This document shows, piece by piece, positions 43,072 to 52,316 of a DNA stretch of 64,000 bases. Each line of letters opens with the position of its first letter. Position 1 is the stretch's first letter. The notes beneath the pieces were generated by a model. It made no database searches, was not told the DNA's origin, and worked only from the letters and a program-made list of their open reading frames with translations. Made by a program: the position numbers and the translations under genes. This DNA comes from JAKAWQ01 sp963840545. GTDB taxonomy: Bacteria > Pseudomonadota > Alphaproteobacteria > Acetobacterales > Acetobacteraceae. The stretch covers positions 15,606-79,605 of the forward strand of contig CAWIZE010000009.1 in assembly GCA_963840545.1 (NCBI GenBank). Direction: 5' to 3'.

Positions 43072-44087
43072 CTCTCGTGCTCGCGTTTCATTGCGATGGC
43101 AGTCATTTTGGCCGATTGATGCAGCCGTGCGCAATCGAGCACGTCCGGCCGGAGGTGCCCCGGATCATCGGCCGCCCCCCATGCCTGGGTCCCATGCGGC
43201 CCGACCGTCACGTGGCACGCTCCGTCGTGGCCCGGCGACGCCGGGCGCGGCTTCGGGGGCACCTGCGAGCAAAGAGGGATGGCGAGTGGACAGCGCCAGC
43301 GAAACCGGCAGCCCTCTCCGGGCTCGACGACGCGCGGCGGCTCGCCGCTCAGCTGGTGCGGATAGCGTGCGAGCGAGGGGCGATGGAGCTTGAGCCCGCG
43401 GTCCAGCGCGCAGCCGATCGCATGCACCGGATTGAGCGAGCTGAACGGATCCTGGAAAACCATCGGCACCTGGGCGCGATAGGCGAGCATATCACGGCGC
43501 GAGAGGATTTCGCCGACCGGGCGGCCGCGAAACCGGATGTCTCCGGCGGTCGGGCGGAACACCATGGCGAACCGGCGCGCAACGATGCTCTTGCCGCGGC
43601 CGCTCTCGCCCACGGGCGCCACGATCTCCCGCTCGTTCAGGGCGAGGTCGACGTCATCGACCGCGTGCAGCGGGCGTCCAAACCGGCCGCCGATGCGGAA
43701 ATGCCGCGTCAACGAAGCCGCCTCGAGCAGCGGCGTGGCCTCGCCCTTGTCCGCCGGTCCCGCGCCGTCACGCATCGCGGGCGCGCCCGGGCACCCGCGG
43801 AGCGGAACGTTTGGCCCGTGCACTGAGGGAAACGGCTCGAGCAGGCCCTGCGTGTAGGGGTGGCCGGGCGCCGCGAAGATCCGGCGCGTCGGGCCGATCT
43901 CGACGATCGTGCCGGCAAACATGACCGCGAGCCGGTCGGAGAAGTGGCCGACCAGAGACACGTCGTGTGCGACGAAGGCGACGGCGAAGCCGAGGTTCTT
44001 CTGCAGCGTCCTGATCTGCGCCATCATGGCGATCGCTGCCTTGCCGCCCGCTATTTCCTCTGCAGGTGGAGCACGACCACCTCCCAA
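43068..44087 (-). pseudogene. Decayed peptide ABC transporter ATPases (dppD-dppF remnant)
   Basis: One frame joins pieces of two ATPases. It starts in the middle of a DppD-like protein (AQIRTLQKNLGFAVAFVAHD, DRLAVMFAGTIVEIGPT), goes into a DppF-like protein (Walker A written GESGRGKS; VPMVFQDPFSSLNP), and breaks at YPHQLSGE. There the signature, Walker B and ATP-binding middle are gone and the C-terminal PGEGCRFRWRCPLA follows directly. The first protein lacks its Walker A and signature. Neither half could work, so this is a deletion-formed relic. Confidence 0.8.
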
Positions 44088-44440
44088 TCGGGGAAGGTGT
44101 GGCCGGCGAAGGGCCGGGCATGAGGGTCGGCGGGCGTCGGCCAGCCGACGAACTCGCCGGTCGAATATTGGTCCCGGTCGACCTGCTCGGTGGTACTCGT
44201 CGTCTCCGCGTCGCTATCGATCGGGGAGTCGGTCGACTTGTTCATAGAGCGCACCCAGTTCGTCGCCGCGGACCTGCCGATCGGCGCCGAGGCGGGGCCG
44301 TAGAGCTACCGGGGGAACTCGTGGTAGGGCGTCGGTCCGCCGGACTCGTAGGCGTAGGCGAGATCGAATTTGCCGTTATAGAGCTTGGCGCTGTCGTCGT
44401 CGCCCGCCAGGTTCTGCACGACGACGTGGCCTGTCGCCGC
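44051..44440 (-). pseudogene. Peptide-binding protein remnant (dppA-like)
   Basis: Two short frames keep the C-terminal end of a family-5 (peptide) binding protein. One reads HVVVQNLAGDDDSAKLYNGK then FDLAYAYESGGPTPYHEFPR at ~44306-44440. The other, ending at 44051, reads FPDWEVVVLHLQRK. The rest is gone. It lies upstream of the dppDF relic on the same strand, so a whole peptide-uptake operon has decayed here. Confidence 0.65.
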
Positions 44441-44451
44441 TACCGCGCCCT

Positions 44452-44790
44452 CTACGCCCCGCTCCGGGACCGGTTTTCCGGAGCGGGGCGAGGGGGGCGG
44501 CGAGGGGTCATCCGCTCGGGCCGCCGAGGACCGCGCGGAGCACCACCGGGGCCTCGAGCGGCACGCGCGTCGATGGGACGAAGCGAACGAGCCTGTTGAA
44601 CCAGCCCGATGACCCGGATCGCCGGCGTGGCGCCGTCCCTGCCGTAACGATCCACGAGGCGCTGGGCTGCGGCTTCGCTCGGCGCGACGTTTTCCGAGAT
44701 TTTCTCGCAAATGTGACGGAGCGCGATCGTCCAGGGATCGAGCCGTCGTTCGTCGCGCTCGATGATCGCCCGCATTTCCTCCTCGGTCAT
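44452..44790 (-). CDS. Hypothetical charged protein, 112 aa
   Basis: It starts MTEEEMRAIIERDERRLDPW behind a clear GGAGGA ribosome site. The first ~80 residues are a charged helical unit (ICEKISENVAPSEAAAQRLV); the tail is arginine/proline-rich and disordered. No family is recognised. The good ribosome site and the codon pattern support a real gene; the tail end may be eroded. Confidence 0.5.
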   Translation of the reverse strand: MTEEEMRAIIERDERRLDPWTIALRHICEKISENVAPSEAAAQRLVDRYGRDGATPAIRVIGLVQQARSLRPIDARAARGPGGAPRGPRRPERMTPRRPPRPAPENRSRSGA

Positions 44791-44966
44791 TCCTCCGGTG
44801 CGGCCGAAGGCCTTGTGCCGGGGGATGGGATCATCGAGTGAACAAAGGCCGCGATCGCGCGGCGGGAACCTCGTCGAGCCATCCCGTCCGCGCGAGCACC
44901 CGGAGGACGTTCAAGGGCGGCATGCCCTGCGGCTTCGTCACGACGTCCGGGGCCAGCCCGTCAGGG

Positions 44967-45266
44967 TCATCGGCCGTGGGCAGCGGGATGATCGGGCTCG
45001 TTGACCTTGTCGCCCAGGATCGGACGGGGCGTCTTCCGCTGAGGTGCGGCAGCGCGCGCCGGACCGCTGGGCGAGCGCCTCGCGGTCACGACGGGGCCCG
45101 CCGGGCCGGTCGGTTCCGGTGCCGGGATCCCGCCCTCGCGGCCGCCGGGCTGCTCATCGTGGACGGCACCCATGACGCCCCAGGCCGCGCCCCACCAGAG
45201 CGCCATTGCCATGGAGGGCCAGACGATCCCCAGCACCGGGGCGGCAAGGAAGTATCGGCTCGGCAT
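44967..45266 (-). CDS. Hypothetical small membrane protein, 99 aa
   Basis: One hydrophobic segment near the start (FLAAPVLGIVWPSMAMALWWGAAWGVM, ~6-32) is followed by a glycine/proline-rich tail. GAGGA sits directly before the ATG. No family recognised. It belongs to a row of small leftward genes (44452-45664). Confidence 0.45.
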   Translation of the reverse strand: MPSRYFLAAPVLGIVWPSMAMALWWGAAWGVMGAVHDEQPGGREGGIPAPEPTGPAGPVVTARRSPSGPARAAAPQRKTPRPILGDKVNEPDHPAAHGR

Positions 45267-45361
45267 TCCTCATGCTGCCTCGCATTCGGTCCGCCGCGCC
45301 AGTGCGTTCAGCGATCAATGGGTTCAGCGATCGGTGCCCCGCGGCCAAACCGTGGCGCGGC

Positions 45362-45664
45362 TCAGCCGCCCGCGAGTTGCAGGCACTTCGCCGCCGCGGT
45401 CGCGGAGCCGCGGGCGTTACCGCGGTCGATGGTGCCGGCCATCGCGAGCTTGCGGGTGTTGGCGATCACCAGGGACCGCAGATCGGCGTTCGGTGTGACC
45501 TGGGGCAGGGTGCTGTCGAAGATCGTCCGGGCGTCCTTCGGCAGCGTGGCCGCGCACGCGTTCGCGGCAGCGGAATCCGCACGCGCGCCGTCGACCCCCA
45601 TGACGACCGGCAGCGCAAGCGCCAGGGCGAGCGCGGCGGCACCAGCGGTGAAGCGGACGATCAT
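45362..45664 (-). CDS. Small secreted protein, 100 aa
   Basis: A signal peptide (IVRFTAGAAALALALALPVV, cleaved near residue 29, GARA-D) is followed by a ~70-residue domain with two cysteines (ACAATLP and AAKCLQLAGG) that could pair in the periplasm. GGAGAC lies before the ATG. No characterised family recognised; function unknown. Confidence 0.65.
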   Translation of the reverse strand: MIVRFTAGAAALALALALPVVMGVDGARADSAAANACAATLPKDARTIFDSTLPQVTPNADLRSLVIANTRKLAMAGTIDRGNARGSATAAAKCLQLAGG

Positions 45665-46090
45665 GGAATTGTCTCCGTGGCAAGCTGGGTTCGAGAGAAT
45701 TCAGTCTACCCCGGCGCGGCGGTGACCAGCCACGCCGCGGCCGAGATCACCACGCGGCCCGCGCGCGGCATCCTGCCTCGCTTGTCGGAGATGAACGTCT
45801 CCCACGGGGACATCTCCCGCGGGACGGCGCACGAACCGGCCGCCACCCCGCGATTCCTCATGCCGTCCCCGGTGCCGCGGCGTCAAGCTCCGGGCGGCCT
45901 GCGGCGCGATCAGCCGTCGGGGCAGCGGATCGCGCGGAGCGCCAACCGTTGCGGAACGGGCGAACCGAACGCTAACCTTCAGCCATCAGATACGACAACC
46001 CGCTCGTCGGAGACTCCCGACCGCCGAAACCCGGGGCGGGCCGAGGGGCCTCGTCGCCGTCCGATCGGCGCGAGGCGGGAGGAGGGCGCC
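45665..46090. other. Divergent intergenic region before mscS
   Basis: 426 bp between the divergent secreted-protein and MscS genes. No gene, RNA or strong repeat was recognised; it should carry both promoters. Confidence 0.5.
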
Positions 46091-47782
46091 ATGAAACGCA
46101 ACGTCTGTCGCCTGCTGATCGCAGCGCTCCTCGCCTGGCTGGCGATCGCGGCGCCGGCGCGCGCCGCCGATACGGCCGAGGGCGAGCCGTTCCTGCTCTC
46201 CATGCCGGACCTCTCGAGCCCGCGTGCGACGATCGCTTCATTGCGCAGCAATGCCGAGATCGCCAGCCGGGATCTCCTGGCGCACGGCCCGGCATGGAGC
46301 CCGCGCCCGGCGGTGCTACGGATGATCGCGACGCTGGATATCCGCGCGCTGCCGTCGCCGCGGCGGACTCTGGCGGCCGTGAGCGCGGCCGCCCAGCTTG
46401 CGTTCGTGCTTGGCCAGCTTCCTCAAGCGCGGCTCGCCGGCGCGCCGGACCTCGCCGCGGTGCGGCGGGACGATATCGGCCAATGGCGCGTGCCGGGCAC
46501 GCCGATCGTCATCGTGAAGGTCACGAGTGGGCCGCGCGCCGGCGAATTTCTCTTTTCGCCCGGGACGGAAGCGATCGCCGGCCAGCTCTATCAGGCAATG
46601 AAGCAGGAGATCGCGCACGGCGGGGCGTATCTCACGCCCGTCGATGCATGGAGCTATTCTCCCGGACCGCTCATTCCGCAATGGCTGGTCCGGGCGTTCC
46701 CGCGTCCGCTGCTCACGCCGGTGCTGGGCCAGGCCGTCTGGCAGTGGATCGGCCTCGCCGTGCTGCTTGTCGTCTCCGTCGCCGCGATGGTGCGGATCGC
46801 GATCTGGGGCATTCGTCACGACCGGAGCGAGACCCGGGCGTTTCGGCGCTACGGCCAGCTCGTTGCGCCGGCGGCGATCTCAGCGATCAGCGCCGCGACG
46901 CTCGTATTGGCCTTCTACGGCCTGAAGATCTGGGGCGGCATGCTCGCCGCCCTGATGACGATCCTGAAGCTGGTGCTCTATGTCGGCGTCACCTGGTTCG
47001 CGGTCGCGACGATGCGACGCGCCGGGGACGCGATCATCGCGTCCCTGGGCGTGCGCAGCACCAGCATCGATGGCCAGCTCATCCGGGTCGTGGGCACGCT
47101 GCTGAGCATCGCCATCGTCCTCACCGCCGCGTTTTTCATCGCCGATTTCGTCGGCATTCCGCTGGGCCCGCTGCTCGCCGGCCTCGGCATCGGCGGCCTC
47201 GCGGTCGCGCTCGCGGTTCGCGCGACGCTGGAGAACGTCATCGGCGGCCTGACGCTGTTCGCCGACCGCCCCGTTCGCGTCGGCGACCTCTGCCATATCG
47301 GCAGCGAGTTCGGAGCGGTGGAGGAGATCGGCCTCAGGACGACCAAGGTCCGCCGGCTCGACGACGTCCTGATCACCATCCCGAATTCCGAGATGGCGCA
47401 GATCCGGATCGCCAACGCGGCCCGCCGCCGCAAATCCCTCTTCAACCCGACCCTCGGGCTCCGCTACGAGACCACCGGGCAGCAGCTCAAGCGCATCGAG
47501 GCCGGCATCCTCGACATGCTCGCCCGGCATCCCCGGGTGCTCGATGACGAGGCCCGGGTGCACCTCGCGGGATTCGGTGAGTTTTCGCTCAATATCGAGA
47601 TCTTCGCCTATCTCGACGTGAAACGGCTGGCCGATTTCGCGGCGGTGCAGGCGGAGCTCAATGTCCTGATCATGGAGATCGTGAGCGCCGCCGGCGCGGC
47701 TTTCGCGTTCCCGTCGCAGACGAACTATCTCGCGCGTGACACATTGCCAGCCGGGGTTGGCGTGATAAAGGGCGAGGGATAG
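46091..47782 (+). CDS. MscS-family mechanosensitive channel
   Basis: A 563-residue protein. A signal peptide (LLIAALLAWLAIAAPARA) leads to a periplasmic domain (~26-210), then several helices. The MscS pore and beta domain read GIGGLAVALAVRATLENVIG, LFADRPVRVGD and TTKVRRLDDVLITIPNSEM. Such channels open under membrane tension to release solutes in hypo-osmotic shock. The ATG at 46091 follows GGAGGAGGGC. It is larger than E. coli MscS and resembles the extended multi-domain types. Confidence 0.88.
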   Translation: MKRNVCRLLIAALLAWLAIAAPARAADTAEGEPFLLSMPDLSSPRATIASLRSNAEIASRDLLAHGPAWSPRPAVLRMIATLDIRALPSPRRTLAAVSAAAQLAFVLGQLPQARLAGAPDLAAVRRDDIGQWRVPGTPIVIVKVTSGPRAGEFLFSPGTEAIAGQLYQAMKQEIAHGGAYLTPVDAWSYSPGPLIPQWLVRAFPRPLLTPVLGQAVWQWIGLAVLLVVSVAAMVRIAIWGIRHDRSETRAFRRYGQLVAPAAISAISAATLVLAFYGLKIWGGMLAALMTILKLVLYVGVTWFAVATMRRAGDAIIASLGVRSTSIDGQLIRVVGTLLSIAIVLTAAFFIADFVGIPLGPLLAGLGIGGLAVALAVRATLENVIGGLTLFADRPVRVGDLCHIGSEFGAVEEIGLRTTKVRRLDDVLITIPNSEMAQIRIANAARRRKSLFNPTLGLRYETTGQQLKRIEAGILDMLARHPRVLDDEARVHLAGFGEFSLNIEIFAYLDVKRLADFAAVQAELNVLIMEIVSAAGAAFAFPSQTNYLARDTLPAGVGVIKGEG

Positions 47783-47832
47783 AAGGGAGCGCGCCGCCCT
47801 GGTGCCGCCCCTCCGCCGCACCGGAGGCCGCC

Positions 47833-48393
47833 ATGCGTCTGCCGCTGATCCCGCCCGCCGCGCTTAAGCCCGAGCAGCGTCCTCTGTACGAGGACATGCG
47901 CCAGGGGATCGAAGAGAATTTCCGCGGATTCAAGGCGATCGCTGAGGACGGCGCGTTGATCGGGCCGTGGAACCCGTGGCTGCACTGGCCGCGGCTCGGT
48001 GGCCCGATCTGGGAGCTGACCAAGGCGCTCTCGATGTCGCCGACCCTTCCGCGCGCGGTGCGCGAGGTGGCGATCCTGCTCACCGGGGCCAAGTTCCACG
48101 CCGCCTATGAGCTTTACGCGCACGTCATCGCCGCCGAGCAGCGCGGCCTGTCGGACGACACGATCGCGACCATCGTCGCCGGGCAGCGCCCCGGCGATCT
48201 GACCCGCGAGCAGGCGATCGCCTACGACGTGGCCTCCACGCTGGTGGGCGGCGGCGGCCTGCCCGAGCTGAGCTGGCGCCAGGCAGTGGCGACCTTCGGT
48301 GAGGCGAGCGCCGCGGAGCTGATCTACCTCGTCGGGCTCTACTGCCTCGTCTCGGTGACCCTGAACGGCTTCGACGTCCCGGTGCCGGAATAA
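47833..48393 (+). CDS. Carboxymuconolactone decarboxylase family protein
   Basis: A 186-residue CMD-domain protein (VREVAILLTGAKFHAAYELY, then HVIAAEQRGLSDDTIATI). The AhpD-type CxxC peroxidase pair is absent, so it is more like the decarboxylase or unassigned branch than an alkylhydroperoxidase. It follows mscS by 50 bp on the same strand and converges with the MoeA/MocA fusion gene 5 bp away. Confidence 0.82.
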   Translation: MRLPLIPPAALKPEQRPLYEDMRQGIEENFRGFKAIAEDGALIGPWNPWLHWPRLGGPIWELTKALSMSPTLPRAVREVAILLTGAKFHAAYELYAHVIAAEQRGLSDDTIATIVAGQRPGDLTREQAIAYDVASTLVGGGGLPELSWRQAVATFGEASAAELIYLVGLYCLVSVTLNGFDVPVPE

Positions 48394-48398
48394 CCTGT

Positions 48399-50039
48399 TC
48401 AGAAGCGTTTCGGCATCGCGGCGAGGGCTTCGGGCGTGTCGATGTCGCGCAGCACCGCCTCGTCCGCCATCTCGACCTCGACCACCGCCTCCATGTGCTT
48501 CGCGAGCAGGAAGCGGGCGCCGATATCGCCGCTGATGTCGAGGATCTCGGGGAAATAGCGGCGGTCCCAGAGCATCGGGTTGCCCTGCTTGCCGCGGAAA
48601 TTCGGCAGCACGATCGTGCGGCCCTCCTCGGCGTCGTAGGCGGCCAGCAGCCGGTCGATCATCCGCCCGGTGACGAGCGGCATGTCGCCCAGGCAGACAA
48701 TGGCGCCGGCACATTCGGGCGGCACCGCGGCGATGCCGGCCTTGAGGCTCGCGGAAAGACCCTGGGCATAATCTGGCGCATGGACGAAGCGCACAGGCCT
48801 CCCGGCGAGCGTGCGCTCGACTTCCTCGGCCTGATGGCCGGTGACGACCAGCACCGGCCGTCCAGCGGAAGATAACACATTGTCTACCACACGGGCAATC
48901 ATCGTCTTGCCGTTCTGCCCCGGCAGCAGGAGCTTGTTGTGGGGCGCCATGCGCCGCGAGCGGCCGGCCGCGAGCACGATGGCGGCGATGCCGGGGCGGG
49001 CGCGCGGTGCCGTGCCGACGCGCGGCGTGGCGGGCGCCGTCGCGCGCGGCATCGGGCGGGTCTCGATCTCCTTGAGCAGCCCGCCGACGCCCATCGCCGC
49101 GACATCCGCGGCGCCGACCGGCTCGCCGGCAAAGAGGCGGGCGAGCACGAAGTCGATCCCATTGAGCTTCGGGCTGCGCGCGCAGCCGGGGAGCACGAGC
49201 GCCGGCCGCGCGCCGATCTCGCCCAGGCAGATCAGGTTGCCGGGATCGACCGGCATGCCGAAATGCAGCATGCGCCCGCCGGCGCGGACGATCCCCTCGG
49301 GGCCGACATCGTGGCGGTCGACCACCGCAGAGGCGCCGGCGACGAGCAGGATCTCGGCCCCCTCGGCGATCAGCGCGTTCAGCGCCTCGCCGATCGGTTC
49401 CGCCGCGTGCCGGCTCCGCCGCGGCGAAAGAAGCGTGCCGGTGAGCGCCGTGACGCGCAATTCGGTTGCGGCGATCGTGTGCTCGATCACGCTCTCCTTC
49501 GTCCCGGAGAGCTCGGTCATCACCAGCCCGACCCGGAGATGGCGGAAGGGAAGCAGCCGCAGCAGCGGCTGCTCTTGCCGGGCCAGCGCCTCGGCGACCG
49601 CGAGCGTGGTGGCGGGCACCGCGAAGGGGATGACCTTGATGGTGGCGAGCATTTCCTTGGGCGCGACGACCGCATGGTCGGGCAATGTCGCCAGCGTCAG
49701 CGCCTCGTCCAGCAGGTTCAGCCGTTCGACCTTGTCGGCGGCGACGCGAAGCAGCCCGGGCGCCTCGGCATGGAGGTTGACCCGGCCGGTCGCGGCGCGC
49801 GAGCGGCCGATGAGCGGCGAAAGGAGCGCATTGGCGAGCCGGTCCGCCGCCAGGTCCTCCGGCACGTCGCCCGGCTCGAGCCGGGCGGCCATCACGCTCG
49901 GGTGGCCGGCTTCCTCGAGCGCGGCGATCGCCGCCTCGTCGAGCACGAATCCCTTGCGCAGCATCCGCTGGGGCAGGCGCAGGCTGTGTGCGAGAATCGC
50001 CCCCTTCGCCTCGGCGAGCGGCAGGGACCCGAAGATCAC
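48399..50039 (-). CDS. MoeA-like/MocA-like fusion, molybdenum cofactor maturation
   Basis: A 546-residue two-domain protein. The N-terminal ~330 residues are a molybdopterin-binding (MoeA/MogA-like) domain (SGTKESVIEHTIAATELRV, then GASAVVDRHDVGPEGI). The C-terminal ~200 are a MobA/MocA-type nucleotidyltransferase (AIVLAAGRSRRMAPHNKLLL; CLGDMPLVTGRMIDRLL). MocA makes molybdopterin cytosine dinucleotide for xanthine/CO dehydrogenase-type enzymes. The GTG start overlaps the upstream xdhC-like gene (GTGA), making it the last gene of the cox accessory operon. Confidence 0.87.
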   Translation of the reverse strand: MIFGSLPLAEAKGAILAHSLRLPQRMLRKGFVLDEAAIAALEEAGHPSVMAARLEPGDVPEDLAADRLANALLSPLIGRSRAATGRVNLHAEAPGLLRVAADKVERLNLLDEALTLATLPDHAVVAPKEMLATIKVIPFAVPATTLAVAEALARQEQPLLRLLPFRHLRVGLVMTELSGTKESVIEHTIAATELRVTALTGTLLSPRRSRHAAEPIGEALNALIAEGAEILLVAGASAVVDRHDVGPEGIVRAGGRMLHFGMPVDPGNLICLGEIGARPALVLPGCARSPKLNGIDFVLARLFAGEPVGAADVAAMGVGGLLKEIETRPMPRATAPATPRVGTAPRARPGIAAIVLAAGRSRRMAPHNKLLLPGQNGKTMIARVVDNVLSSAGRPVLVVTGHQAEEVERTLAGRPVRFVHAPDYAQGLSASLKAGIAAVPPECAGAIVCLGDMPLVTGRMIDRLLAAYDAEEGRTIVLPNFRGKQGNPMLWDRRYFPEILDISGDIGARFLLAKHMEAVVEVEMADEAVLRDIDTPEALAAMPKRF

Positions 50040-50746
50040 GCCGCCGCTTTCCTGGCCGAGGCGGCGCCACGACGGACGGCGACCAGCTCGGCGAGGATCG
50101 AAAGCGCGATCTCGGGCGCGGTGACCGCCTCGATATTGAGGCCCACCGGGCCGTGGATGCGGGTGAGCCCGGCCTCCCCGTGGCCGAGGGCCCGGAGGCG
50201 GGCGAGCCGGGCGGCGTGGGTCCGGCGCGAGCCGAGGGCGCCGATATAGAAGGCGGGCGATTTGAGTGCCCGGTCGAGGGCCGGATCGTCCAGCTTCGGA
50301 TCGTGGGTGAGCGTGACGATTGCGCTCCTTGTGTCGGGTTTGAGCGCGTCGAGCGCCTCGTCCGGCCAGTCGGCGCTGACGGTGACGTTGGGAAAACGCT
50401 CGGGCGAGGCGAAGGAGCGGCGCGGATCGACGACGATCACGGCGAAGCCGAGCCCCGTGGCCATCGGCACCAGCGCCTGGGCGATGTGCACCGCGCCGAC
50501 GACGATCAGCCGCGCCGGCGGGTTGTGGGCGTGGAGGAACCATTCTTCCCCGTTGATCGTGACCGTGCGGCTCTGGTCGGCAGCGATTGCCGCCGCCGCC
50601 GCCTCGTTGAGCTCGGCCGGCGCGCCCGGATCGGGGAGGAGATACTGGGCGCCAGCCCGCTCGGGCGGGGCGACGCAGGTCGCGAGCACAACAGGGCGGG
50701 CCGCGGCCCGGGCGGCGGCGAGTGCCTGGACCAGCGCCGGCGTCAC
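50036..50746 (-). CDS. XdhC/CoxI-like protein, Rossmann half
   Basis: A 236-residue XdhC-family protein carrying the C-terminal NAD-like Rossmann domain (LIVVGAVHIAQALVPMATGL; TLTHDPKLDDPALDRAL; FYIGALGSRRTHAARL). XdhC proteins load sulfurated molybdenum cofactor into xanthine- or CO-dehydrogenase-type enzymes. It is split from its N-terminal half, encoded just upstream with a GTGA overlap. The GTG at 50746 is the start. Confidence 0.85.
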   Translation of the reverse strand: MTPALVQALAAARAAARPVVLATCVAPPERAGAQYLLPDPGAPAELNEAAAAAIAADQSRTVTINGEEWFLHAHNPPARLIVVGAVHIAQALVPMATGLGFAVIVVDPRRSFASPERFPNVTVSADWPDEALDALKPDTRSAIVTLTHDPKLDDPALDRALKSPAFYIGALGSRRTHAARLARLRALGHGEAGLTRIHGPVGLNIEAVTAPEIALSILAELVAVRRGAASARKAAA

Positions 50747-51093
50747 GCGAGCTTCTCCACGAACACCTTCACCTTGCCGCCGCAGGCGAGCCCGACCTCC
50801 CATGCGCGCTCGTTGCTCACCCCGAAATCGAGCAGTTGCGGCTTTCCGGTGCGGATGGTCTCGGCGGCGGCGTCTGCCACCGCGCCCTCGATGCAGCCGC
50901 CGCTCACCGAGCCCGCCATGCGCCCGGAGAGGGTCACGGCGAGCTGGCTGCCGGCGGGCCGGGGCGAGCTGCCCCAGGTCTCGGTGACGGTGGCGAGTGC
51001 CACGTCCTCGCCCGCCGCCCGCCAGGCAGCGGCCAGGCCCAGCACGTCCTCGACTTCGGCCGGGTTCTCGATTTTCGATTCGATTTCGTTCAT
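50743..51093 (-). CDS. XdhC-family protein, N-terminal half
   Basis: A 116-residue protein equal to the N-terminal XdhC/CoxI domain (LATVTETWGSSPRPAGSQLA, then GSVSGGCIEGAV). The conserved GGC cysteine is present. It overlaps coxE (ATGA) before it and the Rossmann half (GTGA) after it. The split may be ancestral, as in cox clusters, since both halves have their own starts and no frameshift is needed. Confidence 0.85.
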   Translation of the reverse strand: MNEIESKIENPAEVEDVLGLAAAWRAAGEDVALATVTETWGSSPRPAGSQLAVTLSGRMAGSVSGGCIEGAVADAAAETIRTGKPQLLDFGVSNERAWEVGLACGGKVKVFVEKLA

Positions 51094-52316
51094 GAAGCGA
51101 TCCTCCATTCCTCCGCGACTCCACCGCGCGACAGCGAAGCGGGCTTCGAGAGCAGCGTGACGAGCTCGCGCAGGCTTGCGAGATTGTGCACTGGGCGGAA
51201 CTCGTCAACGTACGGCAGCATCGCCCGGATGCCTTGCGAGCGGGGCGCGAAACCCTCCCACCGCAACAAGGGGTTGAGCCAGATCAGGCGGCGGCAGGAG
51301 CGGTGCAGCCGGTCCATGTTCTCGGCGAGGCCCCGCGCGCCGTCGCGATCGAGCCCATCCGAGACCAGCAGCACGACCGCGCCCTGGCCGAGGACGCGGC
51401 GGGCCCAGGAGCGGTTGAAGGCGGCCAGCGCCTCGCCGATGCGGGTGCCGCCCGACCAGTCGGGCACGATATGCGCCACCATTTGGAAGGCGATCTCGGG
51501 GTCGCGGTGGCGGAGCTGGCGGGTGATGTTGGAGAGCCGCGTGCCGAAGAGGAACACATGCACGCGCTCGCGCAAATTCGCCACCGCATGGACGAAATGC
51601 AGCAGGATCTGCGAGTAGCGGGCCATCGAGCCGCTGATATCCACGATGACGACGAGCGGCGGCGGGCGGGTCGTGCGCCGGCGCCGGGCGAGGCTCAGGA
51701 TCTCGCCACCGTGGCGGAGGCTGGCGCGGAGCGTGCCGCCGAGGTCGATCTCCGGCCCGCCGGGGTCGGCGCGGCGCCGGCGCGTGCGGCGGAGGTCGAG
51801 CGGCAGGGCAAGGCGCCGGATTTCTGCTTTCGCCGCGGCGATCTCGGCCGCGCTCATCGCTTCGAAGTCAAGCCTTTGGAGGCGTTCGCGTTCGCTCGCG
51901 GCGAGGATCGCCTCGATCCTGGGCGGCGCTTCCTGGTTCCGCGGCTTCGCCCCGCGCGGGGGGGAAAACGCCTCCTGGAGCCGCCGGCTGCCGGGCGAGG
52001 GGCGTTCGGGCTTCGGCTTTTCGGCCTGGAGGAGGGCGAGGGCGGCGTCCTGGCGGAGCGCCTCGGGGTCGCGCCAGAAGAGGGCGAAGGCGCGCTCGAA
52101 GATCTCCTGATGCTCGCGCCGGCGCACCATGGTCGCGGCGAGCGCCACGCGCATCTCCTCGCGGGCGCCGAGATCGACGAGCCCGAGCGCCTGCTGGGCG
52201 GCGAGCACCTCGGGCGTGCCCACGGGCAGGCCGGCGCGGCGCAGCAGGCGGGCGAAATGCATCACGTTGGCCGCGAGGCGCCCGCCCCCGGACTGCGGCG
52301 GCGCCCGCTCGTTCAT
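51090..52316 (-). CDS. coxE: CoxE-like VWA-domain protein
   Basis: A 408-residue von Willebrand factor A protein of the CoxE/DUF58-like group. The metal-ion site is DISGS at 226-230, with SDGLDRDGARGL later. An arginine-rich middle region precedes it. With the MoxR ATPase CoxD it is thought to help insert or activate the bimetallic cluster of CO-dehydrogenase-type molybdenum hydroxylases. ATGA overlaps join it to coxD and to the xdhC half. Confidence 0.87.
   Translation of the reverse strand: MNERAPPQSGGGRLAANVMHFARLLRRAGLPVGTPEVLAAQQALGLVDLGAREEMRVALAATMVRRREHQEIFERAFALFWRDPEALRQDAALALLQAEKPKPERPSPGSRRLQEAFSPPRGAKPRNQEAPPRIEAILAASERERLQRLDFEAMSAAEIAAAKAEIRRLALPLDLRRTRRRRADPGGPEIDLGGTLRASLRHGGEILSLARRRRTTRPPPLVVIVDISGSMARYSQILLHFVHAVANLRERVHVFLFGTRLSNITRQLRHRDPEIAFQMVAHIVPDWSGGTRIGEALAAFNRSWARRVLGQGAVVLLVSDGLDRDGARGLAENMDRLHRSCRRLIWLNPLLRWEGFAPRSQGIRAMLPYVDEFRPVHNLASLRELVTLLSKPASLSRGGVAEEWRIAS

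Noticed and set aside
50036..51093. XdhC as a single frameshifted gene
   Set aside because: Both halves have their own starts and stops overlapping as GTGA, as in cox clusters with split XdhC/CoxI-type genes; no base change is needed.
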